Below the pieces are notes generated by a model. It was not told where the DNA came from. It saw nothing but the letters and a program-made list of their open reading frames with translations, and ran no database searches. Positions 37,462 through 49,494 of a stretch of DNA of 64,000 nt are shown here, piece by piece. The position numbers were made by a program, and so were the translations under genes. Source of the DNA: Nocardioides carbamazepini (GTDB taxonomy: Bacteria; Actinomycetota; Actinomycetes; Propionibacteriales; Nocardioidaceae); NCBI RefSeq assembly GCF_024614185.1, contig NZ_JAHTLF010000015.1:62001-126000 (forward strand), read 5' to 3'. Numbering within the stretch: the stretch's first letter is position 1; each line of letters starts with the position of its first letter.

Positions 37462-38295
37462 GTGAACGCCTCTCCTGCCGCAGCTCGGCCGCGCACGGCC
37501 GAGCTGGTCGTCGCCGCCTGGCAGCCCGACGGTCCTCTGCTCGACGTACCCGCCGCCCTCGTCGCCCTGGACGCCGCCGCGGCCGAGGCGGCCGGCCGGG
37601 ATGCCCGGCTCCTCGTCTGCCCCGAGCTGACCCTCACGGGCTACGACATCGCACCGCGGGCCGCCGCGCTCGCCGAGCCCGCCGGTGGCCCGATGGCCCA
37701 GGCCGTCGCGGACATCGCCCGGCGACGCGCCCTGGCGATCGCCTGGAGTTGGCCGGAGCGCGACGGCGAGCAGGTGCACATCGCCGTCGAGCTGGTCGAC
37801 CGGGACGGCACGGTGCTGGCCCGGCACCGCAAGGCGCACCTGTACGGCCCGGACGAGGCGGCGGCCTACGTCCCGGGCGACGGCGCGCCGGCCGTCGGTG
37901 AGATCGACGGCTACCGGGTCGGCCTCCTCGTCTGCTACGACGTCGAGTTCCCCGAGCAGGTGCGGCTGGTGGCCCTCGCCGGCGCCGACCTGCTCGCCTG
38001 CCCGACCGCCCTGATGACGCCGTACGACGCCGTCAGCACGCTGGTCGTCCCGACGCGGGCGTTCGAGAACCAGATGGCGATCGCCTACGCCAACCGCACC
38101 GGCAGCGAGCACCGGCTCACCTACCCGGGACTCAGCTGTGTCGTCGGCCCCGACGGCGTCGACCTGGCCCGGGCCGACGACCGGCCCGGGCTCGTCGTCG
38201 GCACCCTCACCTCCGCCGCCCTCGACGAGGCCCGACGGGCCAACACCCACCTCGTCGACCGCCGGCCCGAGATCTACGCGGGCCTGACCCGATGA
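37462..38295 (+). CDS. davA: Nitrilase-superfamily amidohydrolase, probable 5-aminovaleramidase
   Basis: A 277-residue carbon-nitrogen hydrolase. The Glu-Lys-Cys triad is visible: Glu55 in CPELTLTGYD, Lys124 in RHRKAHLYG and Cys158 in VCYDVEFPE. It overlaps the downstream flavoprotein gene by 4 bases (ATGA). That flavoprotein closely resembles lysine 2-monooxygenase, so this enzyme most likely hydrolyses its amide product 5-aminovaleramide, as DavA does in Pseudomonas. An indole-3-acetamide hydrolase role is a weaker alternative. GTG 37462 follows TACCGT (37450-37455) by 6 bases. Confidence 0.78.
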   Translation: MNASPAAARPRTAELVVAAWQPDGPLLDVPAALVALDAAAAEAAGRDARLLVCPELTLTGYDIAPRAAALAEPAGGPMAQAVADIARRRALAIAWSWPERDGEQVHIAVELVDRDGTVLARHRKAHLYGPDEAAAYVPGDGAPAVGEIDGYRVGLLVCYDVEFPEQVRLVALAGADLLACPTALMTPYDAVSTLVVPTRAFENQMAIAYANRTGSEHRLTYPGLSCVVGPDGVDLARADDRPGLVVGTLTSAALDEARRANTHLVDRRPEIYAGLTR

Positions 38296-39995
38296 CCTCC
38301 GCCCAGACCACGCCGGACGAGGGCCTCACCCGGCCGGCAGCCGTCACGATGCTCGGCCCCGACTTCCCGTTCGGGTACGACGAGCACCTGGCTCACCCCG
38401 CCGGGCTCGGCTCCGTCCCCGCCGAGCACCACGGCCGCGAGGTCGCGGTCATCGGCGGCGGCCTGTCGGGGATGGTGACCGCCTACGAGCTGATGCGGAT
38501 GGGCCTCAGGCCCGTCGTCTACGAGGCCGACCGGATCGGCGGGCGGCTGCGCTCCCAGCCCTTCGGCGGGCCACAGGGCCCGATCGCCGAGCTCGGCGGG
38601 ATGCGCTTCCCGCTCTCCTCGCGCGCCCTGTTCCACTACATCGACCGGCTCGGTCTGCGCACCTCGCCGTTCCCCAACCCGCTCTCGGAGGCGACCCCGA
38701 GCACCGTGGTGGAGCTGGGCGGGGAGGCCTTCTACGCCCGGACCTACGACGACCTCCCGCCGTTGCTCAAGGACGTCGCGGACGCCTGGCACGAGGCGCT
38801 CGGCGAGGTCGGCTTCGCCGAGGCGCAGCAGGCGATCGCGGACCGTGACGTGCCGCGACTCAAGGAGCTGTGGAACCAGCTCGTCATGAGCCTCGACGAG
38901 GAGACCTTCTCCGGCTTCCTCGCCAACAGCGAGGCGTTCGGTGCACGCAGCTTCCGGCATCGCGAGGTGTTCGGGCAGGTCGGCTTCGGCACCGGAGGCT
39001 GGGACACCGACTTCCCGAACTCGATGCTGGAGATCCTGCGGGTGATCTTCACCAACGCCGACGAGGACCACCAGCTGATCCACGGCGGTGCCCAGCAGCT
39101 GCCCGTCGGTCTGTGGAAGGACACTCCCGACTGCGTGCGCTGGCCGGCCGGCACCTCGCTGGAGAGCCTGCACGGCGGCTCACCGCTGCCCGGCGTCGCC
39201 CGGATCACGCGGCTCGCCGCCGGCGGTGGGTCCGGGGGCGGCCGGCTCGAGGTCACCGACCGCTGGGGCACCGCCCGCTCGTACGACGCCGTCGTCGTCA
39301 CCTGTCAGGTGTGGCTGCTGTCCGCGCGGATCGACGTCGACGAGTCGCTGTTCTCCCCCGACCTGTGGATGGCGATGGAGCGCACCCACTACATGCAGTC
39401 CTCGAAGACCTTCGTGCGGGTGGACCGGCCGTTCTGGAAGGACGTCGACCCCGTGACCGGGCGCGACGTGATGAGCATGACGCTCACCGACCGGCTGAAC
39501 CGGGCGACGTACCTCCTGGAGGACGATGGCGCGGCCTCGATCTGCCTGTCCTACACCTGGAACGACGACGCCCTGAAGTGGCTCGCCCTCCCGGTGGAGG
39601 AGCGGGTCCGGCTCCAGCTGCACTCGCTGCGCAAGATCTATCCCGGCGTCGACATCGCCTCCCACATCGTGGGCGACCCGATCACGGTGTCGTGGGAGTC
39701 GGACCCCAACTTCATGGGGGCCTTCAAGGCGAACCTGCCCGGGCACTATCGCTACCAGCGGCGGCTGTTCTCCCACTTCGTGCAGGACGGTCTCCCGGAG
39801 CCGCGACGTGGGATCTTCCTCGCCGGCGACGACATCTCCTGGACCGCCGGCTGGGCCGAGGGGGCCGTCACGACCGCCCTCAACGCGGTGTGGGGTGTCG
39901 CGCGTCACTTCGGTGGCGCCAGTGCCCCCGGGAACCCCGGGCCGGGCGACAGGTTCGCCGAGCTCGCACCACTGGCCCTGCCCGACGAGGCGTGA
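38292..39995 (+). CDS. davB: FAD monooxygenase, probable L-lysine 2-monooxygenase
   Basis: A 567-residue flavin amine oxidase-type protein. The FAD motif VAVIGGGLSGMVTAYELM is near residue 50. Segments LGPDFPFGYDEHLAHPAGLGSVP, AELGGMRFP, REVFGQVGFGTGGWDTDFPNSMLEI and GIFLAGDDISWTAGWAEGA match, by memory, Pseudomonas DavB, which converts lysine to 5-aminovaleramide with O2. The related tryptophan 2-monooxygenase (IaaM) is the main alternative. Coupling with the amidase gene supports a two-step amino acid degradation pathway. No davD or davT gene is in the window. Confidence 0.82.
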   Translation: MTSAQTTPDEGLTRPAAVTMLGPDFPFGYDEHLAHPAGLGSVPAEHHGREVAVIGGGLSGMVTAYELMRMGLRPVVYEADRIGGRLRSQPFGGPQGPIAELGGMRFPLSSRALFHYIDRLGLRTSPFPNPLSEATPSTVVELGGEAFYARTYDDLPPLLKDVADAWHEALGEVGFAEAQQAIADRDVPRLKELWNQLVMSLDEETFSGFLANSEAFGARSFRHREVFGQVGFGTGGWDTDFPNSMLEILRVIFTNADEDHQLIHGGAQQLPVGLWKDTPDCVRWPAGTSLESLHGGSPLPGVARITRLAAGGGSGGGRLEVTDRWGTARSYDAVVVTCQVWLLSARIDVDESLFSPDLWMAMERTHYMQSSKTFVRVDRPFWKDVDPVTGRDVMSMTLTDRLNRATYLLEDDGAASICLSYTWNDDALKWLALPVEERVRLQLHSLRKIYPGVDIASHIVGDPITVSWESDPNFMGAFKANLPGHYRYQRRLFSHFVQDGLPEPRRGIFLAGDDISWTAGWAEGAVTTALNAVWGVARHFGGASAPGNPGPGDRFAELAPLALPDEA

Positions 39996-40018
39996 GGGCG
40001 CGTTCCTAGACTGTCGCC

Positions 40019-40960
40019 GTGCCTCACGCTGCTGACCATGCTGTCGAGGTCGACGGACTGGTGATGAGGTACGGCGACACGGTCGCCGTCGACGGGTTGT
40101 CCCTGACCGTCGACCGGGGCACCGTCACCGCGGTCCTCGGGCCCAACGGCGCCGGGAAGACCACCACGCTGGAGACCTGCGAGGGCTACCGCCGTGCCCA
40201 GGGCGGCGCCGTGCGCGTGCTCGGCCTCGACCCGGTCCGGCAGCGGCACGAGCTGCTCCCCCGCATCGGCGTCATGCTGCAGTCCGGCGGCGCCTGGAGC
40301 GGTGCCCGGGCCGAGGAGATGCTGCGGCATTTCGCGCGCCTGCACGCCCGGCCCCAGGACGTCGGCCTGCTCATGGAGCGGCTCGCGCTGCACGAGTGCG
40401 GCCGCACGCCGTACCGGCGGCTGTCCGGCGGGCAGCAGCAGCGGCTCGGGCTCGCGCTGGCGCTCATCGGGCGCCCGGAGCTGGTGTTCGTCGACGAGCC
40501 GACGGCCGGCATGGACCCCCAGATCCGCCGGGCCGTCTGGGAGCTCCTCGAAGAGCTGCGCGCGGACGGCGTCACCGTCGTGCTGACCACGCACTACCTC
40601 GAGGAGGCCGAGCGGCTCGCCGACCGGGTCCACATCCTCGACCGCGGCCGCCTGGTGGCCAGCGGTACGCCGCTCGAGCTCACCCGCGGCGGCACGGTCG
40701 CCACCATCCGGATCGTCGTCACCCAGCCCTTCCCCGACGGTGCCCCCGAGGCACTGGTGCGTGAGCTCGGCGACGGGACCGAGCTCACGGTGCTCGACCC
40801 GCTCAGCCTGCAGCTGTCCGGCCCGGCCGACAGCACCACGCTCGCCACCGTCGCCACCTGGTGCGCGACCCACGACGTGCTCCCCGAGTCGCTCTCCCTG
40901 GGCCAGCGCAACCTCGAGGACGTCTTCCTCGAGCTCACCGGCCGCGAGGAGTTCGCATGA
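40019..40960 (+). CDS. ABC transporter ATP-binding protein (exporter, upstream of ctaA)
   Basis: A 313-residue ABC ATPase with Walker A GPNGAGKTTT, signature LSGGQQQRLGLALAL, Walker B LVFVDEPTAGMD and H-loop TTHYLEE. It is co-transcribed with a permease and then ctaA, a conserved order in actinobacteria next to the suf operon. The substrate is not known. GTG 40019 follows TAGACT (40007-40012) by 6 bases. It overlaps the permease gene by 4 bases. Confidence 0.92.
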   Translation: MPHAADHAVEVDGLVMRYGDTVAVDGLSLTVDRGTVTAVLGPNGAGKTTTLETCEGYRRAQGGAVRVLGLDPVRQRHELLPRIGVMLQSGGAWSGARAEEMLRHFARLHARPQDVGLLMERLALHECGRTPYRRLSGGQQQRLGLALALIGRPELVFVDEPTAGMDPQIRRAVWELLEELRADGVTVVLTTHYLEEAERLADRVHILDRGRLVASGTPLELTRGGTVATIRIVVTQPFPDGAPEALVRELGDGTELTVLDPLSLQLSGPADSTTLATVATWCATHDVLPESLSLGQRNLEDVFLELTGREEFA

Positions 40961-41730
40961 GCACCGGCACCTTCGCTCCCGCGCCCGGAGCCGCGCCGGT
41001 CGTCCGCCAGCTGCTCACCCAGGCGGGGATGGAGGCGCGGCTGATGCTGCGCAACGGTGAGCAGCTGCTGCTCGCCGTGGTGATCCCCGTGATCGTGCTC
41101 ATCGGCGCGGTCCGTGGTGCCGAGAAGGTCGGTCTCGACCTCGACGGCCGGCCGATCGACGTGCTCACGCCGGGGGTGCTGGCTCTCGCCGTGATGTCGA
41201 CGGCCTTCACGTCGCTGGCGATCGCGACCGGCTTCGAGCGGCGCTACGGCGTGCTCAAGCGGCTCGGCACCGCTCCCCTGTCCCGGGCCACGCTCCTCGG
41301 CGGCAAGGTGCTCGCGCTGCTGCTCGTCGAGGTCTTCCAATTCCTGGTGATCGGCGGCGTCGGCCTCGCGCTCGGCTGGTCGGGTCCCGCGGGCGTCGGC
41401 GGGGTGCTCGCCCTGCTCCTGGCCGCCCTGTGCGGCACGGCCGCCTTCGCCTCGCTGGGGATGCTGCTCGCCGGCTCCCTGCGGGCCGAGGCCACGCTCG
41501 CCGCCGCGAACCTCGTCTACCTGCTGCTGCTCGCCGGCGGCGCCGTGATCCTTCCGGCCACGATGTACGGCGGGCTCGGCGACGTCGTTCGCTGGCTGCC
41601 CTCGGGCGCGCTCGGTGAGGCGGTCCGCTCCGCGTGCGACGGCGCGGTCGCCGTACGGGACCTCGTCGTGCTGGTCGCCTGGACCGGCGTCGGCTCCGCC
41701 CTGACCGCCCGGACCTTCAAGTGGGAGTGA
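40957..41730 (+). CDS. ABC-2 type exporter permease
   Basis: A 257-residue membrane protein with six hydrophobic segments (about residues 36-52, 68-88, 110-135, 142-165, 178-198 and 228-248), the ABC-2 half-size layout. The segment ERRYGVLKRLGTAPLSR is typical for the family. It is paired with the ATPase upstream through an ATGA overlap and with ctaA downstream through a GTGA overlap. Confidence 0.9.
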   Translation: MSTGTFAPAPGAAPVVRQLLTQAGMEARLMLRNGEQLLLAVVIPVIVLIGAVRGAEKVGLDLDGRPIDVLTPGVLALAVMSTAFTSLAIATGFERRYGVLKRLGTAPLSRATLLGGKVLALLLVEVFQFLVIGGVGLALGWSGPAGVGGVLALLLAALCGTAAFASLGMLLAGSLRAEATLAAANLVYLLLLAGGAVILPATMYGGLGDVVRWLPSGALGEAVRSACDGAVAVRDLVVLVAWTGVGSALTARTFKWE

Positions 41731-42590
41731 TCGTGACCGCCGTGACAAGGCGCTGGCTCGTCCTGTTCGCCTGGGCCAATCTCGTCGCCAACATCGGCAT
41801 CGTCGTCACGGGCGGCGCCGTCCGGCTGACCGGCTCCGGCCTCGGGTGCCCGACCTGGCCCCGGTGCAGCGACGAGTCGTACGTGCCGCACGGCGAGCTC
41901 GGCCTGCACGGTGCCATCGAGTTCGGGAACCGGATGCTCACCTTCGCGGTGGGCGCGATCGCGATCGCCGCGTTCGTGGCGGCCTGGCGCAGCGGTGACA
42001 AGCGGGCCCGGCTGCTGGCCCTGCTCATCGGCCTCTACATCCCGGCGCAGGCGGTCATCGGCGGCATCACCGTGCTGACCGACCTCAACCCCTGGGTCGT
42101 CTCCTTCCACTTCCTGTCCTCGATGGTCATCATCGGCCTGTGCGTCCTGCTGCTCGACCACCTGCTCGCCGAGCCCCGGGCGGCGGCCGGCCCGCGCACC
42201 CGGGGTCTCGCCTGGACGGTGTTCACGCTCGGCTGGGTGGTGCTCTACCTCGGCACCGTCGTGACCGGCTCCGGCCCCCACTCCGGTGACCTCGAGTCCA
42301 AGCGCACCGGGCTCGATCCGCAGGTCATGTCGCACGTGCACGCCTGGGCGGTCTACGTCCTGGTCGCCGCGACCGTTGTCACCCTGGTCGTCGCCCGGCG
42401 CAGCGGGCGCCCGCTGCTGTGGACGGCCGCCGTCGCGCTCCTCGCCCTCGAGCTGGCCCAGGGCGTCGTGGGGTTCTGGCAGTACCTCACGGACCTGCCC
42501 GAGCTCCTGGTGGCGACGCACATGCTCGGTGCCGCCCTCACCGCGGCCGCGATCACCTGGGTGGTCGCCGCGTCCCGCACCCGCACCTGA
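41727..42590 (+). CDS. ctaA: Heme A synthase (COX15/CtaA family)
   Basis: A 287-residue protein with eight membrane segments that oxidises heme O to heme A for cytochrome oxidase. Family features are VTGGAVRLTGSGLGCPTWPRC, GAIEFGNRMLT (His-Glu region), VSFHFLSSM and ATHMLGAAL with heme-binding His residues. The GTG at 41727 overlaps the permease stop (GTGA). It is convergent with ctaB; the gap holds the second palindromic repeat. Confidence 0.94.
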   Translation: MIVTAVTRRWLVLFAWANLVANIGIVVTGGAVRLTGSGLGCPTWPRCSDESYVPHGELGLHGAIEFGNRMLTFAVGAIAIAAFVAAWRSGDKRARLLALLIGLYIPAQAVIGGITVLTDLNPWVVSFHFLSSMVIIGLCVLLLDHLLAEPRAAAGPRTRGLAWTVFTLGWVVLYLGTVVTGSGPHSGDLESKRTGLDPQVMSHVHAWAVYVLVAATVVTLVVARRSGRPLLWTAAVALLALELAQGVVGFWQYLTDLPELLVATHMLGAALTAAAITWVVAASRTRT

Positions 42591-42614
42591 TCTCCGGCGC
42601 CGCTCGCCGCGGTC

Positions 42615-42710
42615 GTTTCGACCGGAGTCCAGTTGTTGCGGTTTGGTCCCAAACCGCAACATTTCGGCGCGATTCCGTGCAGTTCCTGCCCAATTCAAGG
42701 TGCGTTCCGG
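42615..42710. repeat. Dispersed palindromic repeat, copy 2
   Basis: The 28-bp palindrome at 42634-42661 is identical to the copy at 26713-26740. Flanking similarity runs from GACCGG upstream to CCGTGCAGT and CTGCCCAA downstream, at roughly 70 percent by eye. It lies between the convergent ctaA and ctaB genes and may act as a bidirectional terminator. Confidence 0.88.
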
Positions 42711-42770
42711 CCGCGCTGTCGGTCGCGCTCACTGCGCGAACCCGTTCGGTACTTCCTGGAACTGTCCGGC

Positions 42771-43718
42771 TCAGTGCAACAGAGGGTCGATCGCGACGGC
42801 GACGAACAGCAGCGACAGGTACAGGTTCGAGGAGTGGAACAGCCGCATCGGCTGGAGCACGCTCAGCTCGTCGGAGGTCTTGGCGCGGCGGTGCAGCCCG
42901 TGCGCCTGGACCAGGAAGACGGCACCGAGGACGCCGGCGGCGATCGGATAGAGCGGTCCGGTGTCCGCGACGGGCCAGAGCAGCAGCGACGTCGCCACCA
43001 TCACCCAGCTGTAGACCACGATCTGCAGGGCGACCGAGCGGGCCGGCTTGACCACGGGGAGCATCGGGACGTCGACCTGGGCGTAGTCCTCGCGGTAGCG
43101 CAGCGCCAGGGCCCACGTGTGCGGCGGCGTCCAGAAGAACACCACGGCGAAGAGCACGATGGGGACCCAGGAGAGCTCGCCGGTGACGGCCGTCCAGCCG
43201 ATCAGGGCGGGGAAGCAGCCGGCGATGCCGCCCCAGACGATGTTCTGCGTGGTCCGCCGCTTGAGCAGCATCGTGTAGACGAAGACGTAGAACGCGTTCG
43301 CGCTGACCGAGAGGACTGCTGAGAGCGGGTTGACCCACACGGCGAGGACCACGGTCGACAAGATCCCGAGCACCGCGCCGAACACGAGCGCCGCGGCGGG
43401 GGTGACGATGTGGCGCGGCAGCGCGCGGCGCCGGGTCCGGCGCATCTGCTCGTCGATGTCGCGGTCGTAGACACAGTTGAAGACCGACGCGGAGCCCGCG
43501 GAGAGGGTGCCGCCGACCACGGTCGCCAGGACCAGGCCGAGCGGGGGTACGCCCCGGGCGGCGAAGAACATGACAGGGACGGTGGTCAGGAGCAGCAGCT
43601 CGATGACGCGCGGCTTGGTGAGGCCGACGTACGCCAGGACCACGTCGCGGAAGGTCGCCTTCTGCGGTCCGTCGTCGTCAGCCAGCAGATCGCGGCTGGT
43701 CGGGTCGACGTAGGTCAC
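42771..43718 (-). CDS. ctaB: Protoheme IX farnesyltransferase
   Basis: A 315-residue UbiA-family membrane enzyme that adds a farnesyl group to heme B to make heme O. It has the first Asp-rich motif [21 protein letters not shown] and the second loop [30 protein letters not shown]. About nine membrane segments. The GTG start at 43718 lies within a 112-base divergent region shared with tkt. It works before ctaA in heme A synthesis. Confidence 0.95.
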   Translation of the reverse strand: MTYVDPTSRDLLADDDGPQKATFRDVVLAYVGLTKPRVIELLLLTTVPVMFFAARGVPPLGLVLATVVGGTLSAGSASVFNCVYDRDIDEQMRRTRRRALPRHIVTPAAALVFGAVLGILSTVVLAVWVNPLSAVLSVSANAFYVFVYTMLLKRRTTQNIVWGGIAGCFPALIGWTAVTGELSWVPIVLFAVVFFWTPPHTWALALRYREDYAQVDVPMLPVVKPARSVALQIVVYSWVMVATSLLLWPVADTGPLYPIAAGVLGAVFLVQAHGLHRRAKTSDELSVLQPMRLFHSSNLYLSLLFVAVAIDPLLH

Positions 43719-43830
43719 GGAAGGTCCTCGCAAACAGGGGTAGAAGCGGTCCGAGTGTAGCCCGAGCCCTTCCCGGGAATGGCACCGAGCCGGTGTCGTG
43801 CCCGCCACTGCTCTCGGTAGGCTCGGAACC

Positions 43831-45942
43831 ATGATCCCGGAGCTCGAGTGGACCGACCTCGACCGCAAGGCAGTTGACACCGCCCGCGTCCTCGCGATGG
43901 ACGCCGTCCAGAAGGTGGGCAACGGTCACCCGGGGACGGCCATGAGCCTCGCGCCGGCGGCGTACCTGCTCTTCCAGAAGGTCATGCGGCACGACCCCGC
44001 CGACCCGGCCTGGATGGCCCGGGACCGGTTCGTCCTCTCCTGCGGCCACTCCTCGATCACGCTCTACACCCAGCTCTTCCTCGGCGGCTTCGGGCTCGAG
44101 CTCGCCGACCTCGAGGCGCTGCGCAGCTGGGGCAGCAAGACCCCCGGCCACCCCGAGTTCGGCCACACCGCCGGTGTCGAGGTCACGACGGGCCCGCTCG
44201 GGCAGGGCCTGGCCAACGCGGTCGGCATGGCGATGGCCGCCCGTCGGGAGAGGGGCCTGCTCGACCCCGACGCCGGCGACGGGCCGTCGCTGTTCGACCA
44301 CCACGTCTACGTGCTCGCCTCCGACGGCGACCTCGAGGAGGGCGTGAGCAGCGAGGCGTCCTCGATCGCCGGCACCCAGGAGCTCGGCAACCTCACGGTC
44401 ATCTACGACGCCAACCGGATCTCCATCGAGGGCGACACCCATATCGCGTTCAACGAGGACGTCGCGAAGCGCTACGAGGCCTACGGCTGGCACGTCCAGA
44501 CCGTCGACTGGACCGGCAACAACCACAACGACCTGGCCAACTACGAGGAGGACGTCCCCGCCCTCTACGCCGCGATCGAGGCCGCCGACCGGGTCACCGA
44601 CCGGCCCTCGATCATCGTCCTCAAGACGGTCATCGCCTGGCCCGCCCCCAACGCACAGAACACCGAGGCCGCGCACGGGTCCGCGCTCGGCGCCGACGAG
44701 GTCGCCGCCACCAAGACGATCCTCGGCTTCGACCCGGCCAAGAGCTTCGAGGTCCCCGCCGACGTGCTCGCGCACACCCGCTCGCTGGTCGAGCGCGGCA
44801 AGGCCCGGGCCGCCGCCTGGGCCAAGGAGTACGACGCCTGGGCCGGCGCGAACCCCGAGGGCGCCGCGCTGCTTCACCGGATCAAGGACCGCCGCCTTCC
44901 CGACGGCATCGAGGCCGCGCTGCCGGTGTTCGAGGCCGACGCCAAGGGCGTCGCGACCCGCGCCGCGTCCGGCAAGGTGATCAACGCGCTCGCGCCGGTG
45001 ATGCCGGAGCTGTGGGGCGGCTCGGCCGACCTCGCCGGCTCCAACAACACGACCATCAAGGACGCGCCGTCGTTCCTGCCCCTCGACCGGTCGGTCGAGG
45101 AGTGGCCGGCCGACCCGTACCAGGGCCGCGTCCTGCACTTCGGCATCCGCGAGCACGGCATGGGCGCGATCATGAACGGCATCGCCGTCCACGGCGGCAC
45201 CCGCGTCTTCGGCGGCACGTTCCTCACGTTCTCCGACTACATGCGCGGCGCCGTCCGGGTCGGTGCCCTGATGCAGGCGCCGGTCGTCCACGTGTGGACG
45301 CACGACTCGATCGGCCTCGGCGAGGACGGTCCGACCCATCAGCCCATCGAGCACCTCGCGGCGTTGCGTGCCATCCCCGGCCTCGACGTCGTCCGGCCGG
45401 CCGACGCCAACGAGACCGCCGCCGCCTGGCTGCAGATCCTGCGCAACAACGACCGTCCCGCCGGCTTGATCCTCAGCCGCCAGAACGTCCCGACCTTCCC
45501 GCGCGGCACCGACGGCTACGCGACCACCGACGACGTCGCCAAGGGCGGCTATGTGCTGCTCGACGCGGAGGGCGGGACACCCGACGTCGTGCTCATCGCC
45601 ACCGGCTCGGAGGTCCAGCACGCCGTCGCCGCCCGCGGGCAGCTCGCCGCCGAGGGGATCCGCGCCCGCGTGGTCTCGCTGCCCTGCCAGGAATGGTTCG
45701 AGGCGCAGACGCAGGCCTACCGCGACGCGGTCATCCCACCGACCGTCAAGGCGCGTGTGTCCGTCGAGGCCGGCGTGAAGCAGGGCTGGCGCGAGTACGT
45801 CGGCGACGCCGGCCGCATGGTGAGCATCGACCACTACGGCGCGAGCGCCGACGCCGGCACCCTCTTCCGCGAGTTCGGGTTCACCCCCGAGGCCGTGGTC
45901 CAGGCGGCGCGCGAGAGCATCGCGGCGGCCGCACGCAGCTGA
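43831..45942 (+). CDS. tkt: Transketolase
   Basis: A 703-residue thiamine diphosphate enzyme of the non-oxidative pentose phosphate pathway. Motifs: [11 protein letters not shown] near the N-terminus, the ThDP/Mg motif [18 protein letters not shown], and [13 protein letters not shown] residues later ([14 protein letters not shown]). ATG 43831 follows TAGGCT (43818-43823) by 7 bases and gives the family N-terminus. First gene of tkt-tal-pgi-pgl. Confidence 0.97.
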   Translation: MIPELEWTDLDRKAVDTARVLAMDAVQKVGNGHPGTAMSLAPAAYLLFQKVMRHDPADPAWMARDRFVLSCGHSSITLYTQLFLGGFGLELADLEALRSWGSKTPGHPEFGHTAGVEVTTGPLGQGLANAVGMAMAARRERGLLDPDAGDGPSLFDHHVYVLASDGDLEEGVSSEASSIAGTQELGNLTVIYDANRISIEGDTHIAFNEDVAKRYEAYGWHVQTVDWTGNNHNDLANYEEDVPALYAAIEAADRVTDRPSIIVLKTVIAWPAPNAQNTEAAHGSALGADEVAATKTILGFDPAKSFEVPADVLAHTRSLVERGKARAAAWAKEYDAWAGANPEGAALLHRIKDRRLPDGIEAALPVFEADAKGVATRAASGKVINALAPVMPELWGGSADLAGSNNTTIKDAPSFLPLDRSVEEWPADPYQGRVLHFGIREHGMGAIMNGIAVHGGTRVFGGTFLTFSDYMRGAVRVGALMQAPVVHVWTHDSIGLGEDGPTHQPIEHLAALRAIPGLDVVRPADANETAAAWLQILRNNDRPAGLILSRQNVPTFPRGTDGYATTDDVAKGGYVLLDAEGGTPDVVLIATGSEVQHAVAARGQLAAEGIRARVVSLPCQEWFEAQTQAYRDAVIPPTVKARVSVEAGVKQGWREYVGDAGRMVSIDHYGASADAGTLFREFGFTPEAVVQAARESIAAAARS

Positions 45943-45960
45943 ACCGGCACCACCCACCGC

Positions 45961-45970
45961 AGAAGGAGGA
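45961..45970 (+). promoter_or_regulatory. Strong ribosome-binding site of tal
   Basis: AGAAGGAGGA lies 4 bases before the tal ATG. It is a near-perfect Shine-Dalgarno sequence, unlike the many genes here that appear leaderless, and suits an internal operon gene expressed at a high level. Confidence 0.8.
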
Positions 45971-45974
45971 ACTC

Positions 45975-47081
45975 ATGTCTGATCCACTGAAGGCCCTCGC
46001 TGACGCGGGGGTGTCCATCTGGCTCGACGACCTGTCCCGGGAGCGGATCGAGACCGGCAACCTCGCCGAGCTCGTCCGCGACCGCTCGGTCGTCGGGGTC
46101 ACCACGAATCCCACGATCTTCGCGGGTGCCATCGCCAACGGCGAACGGTACGACGACCAGGTGCGCCGGCTGGTCGAGGACGGGGCGGGGGTCGACGAGG
46201 TGATCTTCGCGCTGACCACCGACGACGTGCGCAACGCGTGCGACATCCTGGCCCCCGTCGCCGCCGCCCATCCGGCGGACGGCCGGGTGTCCATCGAGGT
46301 CGAGCCGACGCTGGCCAACGACACCGAGGCCACCATCGCCTCGGCCAAGGCGCTCTGGGAGGCGGTCGACCGCCCCAACGCCCTCATCAAGATCCCGGCC
46401 ACTCTCGAGGGCCTGCCCGCGATCACGGCAGCGATCGGGGCCGGCATCAGCGTCAACGTCACCTTGATCTTCTCCGTCGAGCGCTACCGCGCCGTCATGG
46501 ACGCCTATCTCACCGGGCTCGAGCAGGCCCGCGCTGCCGGGATCGACCTCGCCACCATCCAGTCCGTCGCCTCGTTCTTCGTCTCCCGGGTCGACACCGA
46601 GATCGACGCCCGCCTGGACAAGCTCGGCACCGACGAGGCGCTGGCCCTGCGCGGCCAGGCCGCGGTCGCCAACGCACGCCTGGCGTACGCCGCGTTCGAG
46701 GAGGTCGTCGCGTCCGCCCGCTGGCAGGACCTTGCCGCCGCCGGGGCGAACCCCCAGCGGCCCCTGTGGGCCTCGACCGGCGTGAAGAACCCGGCGTACT
46801 CCGACACCCTCTACGTCACCGACCTGGTGGTCGCCGACACGGTCAACACCATGCCGGAGAAGACGCTCCTGGCGTTCGCCGACCACGGCGAGGTGACCGG
46901 CGACCAGGTGACCGGCAAGGCCGACGAGGCGCAGGGCGTCTTCGACCGGCTCGCCGCCGCCGGCATCGACCTCGACGACGTGTTCGTCGTCCTCGAGACC
47001 GAGGGAGTCGACAAGTTCAAGGCCTCCTGGGTCGAACTCGTCGCCACGGTCGAAGGGCAGATGGCCAAGGCCAGGGGCTGA
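45975..47081 (+). CDS. tal: Transaldolase
   Basis: A 368-residue transaldolase of the long actinobacterial/cyanobacterial type. [11 protein letters not shown], the Schiff-base Lys in NALIKIPAT, and [20 protein letters not shown] are diagnostic. It exchanges dihydroxyacetone units between sugar phosphates in the pentose phosphate pathway. A strong AGAAGGAGGA sequence precedes the ATG. pgi follows after 5 bases. Confidence 0.97.
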   Translation: MSDPLKALADAGVSIWLDDLSRERIETGNLAELVRDRSVVGVTTNPTIFAGAIANGERYDDQVRRLVEDGAGVDEVIFALTTDDVRNACDILAPVAAAHPADGRVSIEVEPTLANDTEATIASAKALWEAVDRPNALIKIPATLEGLPAITAAIGAGISVNVTLIFSVERYRAVMDAYLTGLEQARAAGIDLATIQSVASFFVSRVDTEIDARLDKLGTDEALALRGQAAVANARLAYAAFEEVVASARWQDLAAAGANPQRPLWASTGVKNPAYSDTLYVTDLVVADTVNTMPEKTLLAFADHGEVTGDQVTGKADEAQGVFDRLAAAGIDLDDVFVVLETEGVDKFKASWVELVATVEGQMAKARG

Positions 47082-47086
47082 TCTCC

Positions 47087-48729
<1,643 letters not shown>

Positions 48730-48733
<4 letters not shown>

Positions 48734-49491
48734 ACACCACGCCGATCGACAGCCCCCAGCCGCTGATCGAGGTCCACGACGACGCCGGTGCGCTCGCCAC
48801 CGCGGTCGCCGGGGAGCTCCTCAACCGGGTCGCCGACGCCCAGGCCGCCGGGCAGGTGCCGCACGTCGGCCTCACCGGCGGTGGCATCGCCGACGAGGTC
48901 CACCGCGAGATCGCCCGGCTCGCCCCGGCCTCCGGTGTCGACTGGGGCGCGGTCGTCCTCTGGTTCGGCGACGAGCGCTTCGTCCCGGCCGACTCCCGCG
49001 ACCGCAACCTCAACCAGGCCCGCGCGGCGTTCCTCGACGAGGTCGGCGCCCACCGGGTCCACACCGCGCCCTCCTCGTCCGAGGTGGACTCGGTCGAGGA
49101 GTCCGCGGCGTCGTACGCCGACACGATCCGGGCGCAGGGCAGTGGCACCTTCGACGTCCTGATGCTCGGCCTGGGCCCCGACGGCCACGTGGCCTCGCTC
49201 TTCCCCGGGCACCCCGGACTCGACGCCGCGGGCGCACCCACCGTCGCGGTCCACGGCTCCCCCAAGCCGCCGCCCGACCGGGTCAGCCTCACCTTCGAGG
49301 CGCTGAACCGGGCCCAGTCGGTGTGGTTCGTCGTCAGCGGCGATGCCAAGGCGGACGCCGTACGCCGTGCCCTCGCGGAGGTGTCGCCCGCTGCCGAGCC
49401 CGCCGCGCTCCGGGAGACTCCCGCCCGCGGTGTCACCGGCCAGGCCGAGACCATCTGGTTCCTCGACTCCCCTGCCGCCTCTCGTATCTAG
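48730..49491 (+). CDS. pgl: 6-phosphogluconolactonase
   Basis: A 253-residue SOL/DevB-type lactonase. Features are [42 protein letters not shown] and [17 protein letters not shown]. It hydrolyses 6-phosphogluconolactone in the oxidative pentose phosphate pathway, so its partner glucose-6-phosphate dehydrogenase must be encoded elsewhere. Overlaps pgi by 4 bases. Its TAG stop is followed after 3 bases by the left array of DUF559 cassette 2. Confidence 0.95.
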
Positions 49492-49494
49492 CGC

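Noticed and set aside
43678..45957. Minus-strand frame of about 760 residues opposite tkt
   Set aside because: It mirrors transketolase codons and has the biased Val/Gly/Asp/Arg make-up of a shadow frame.
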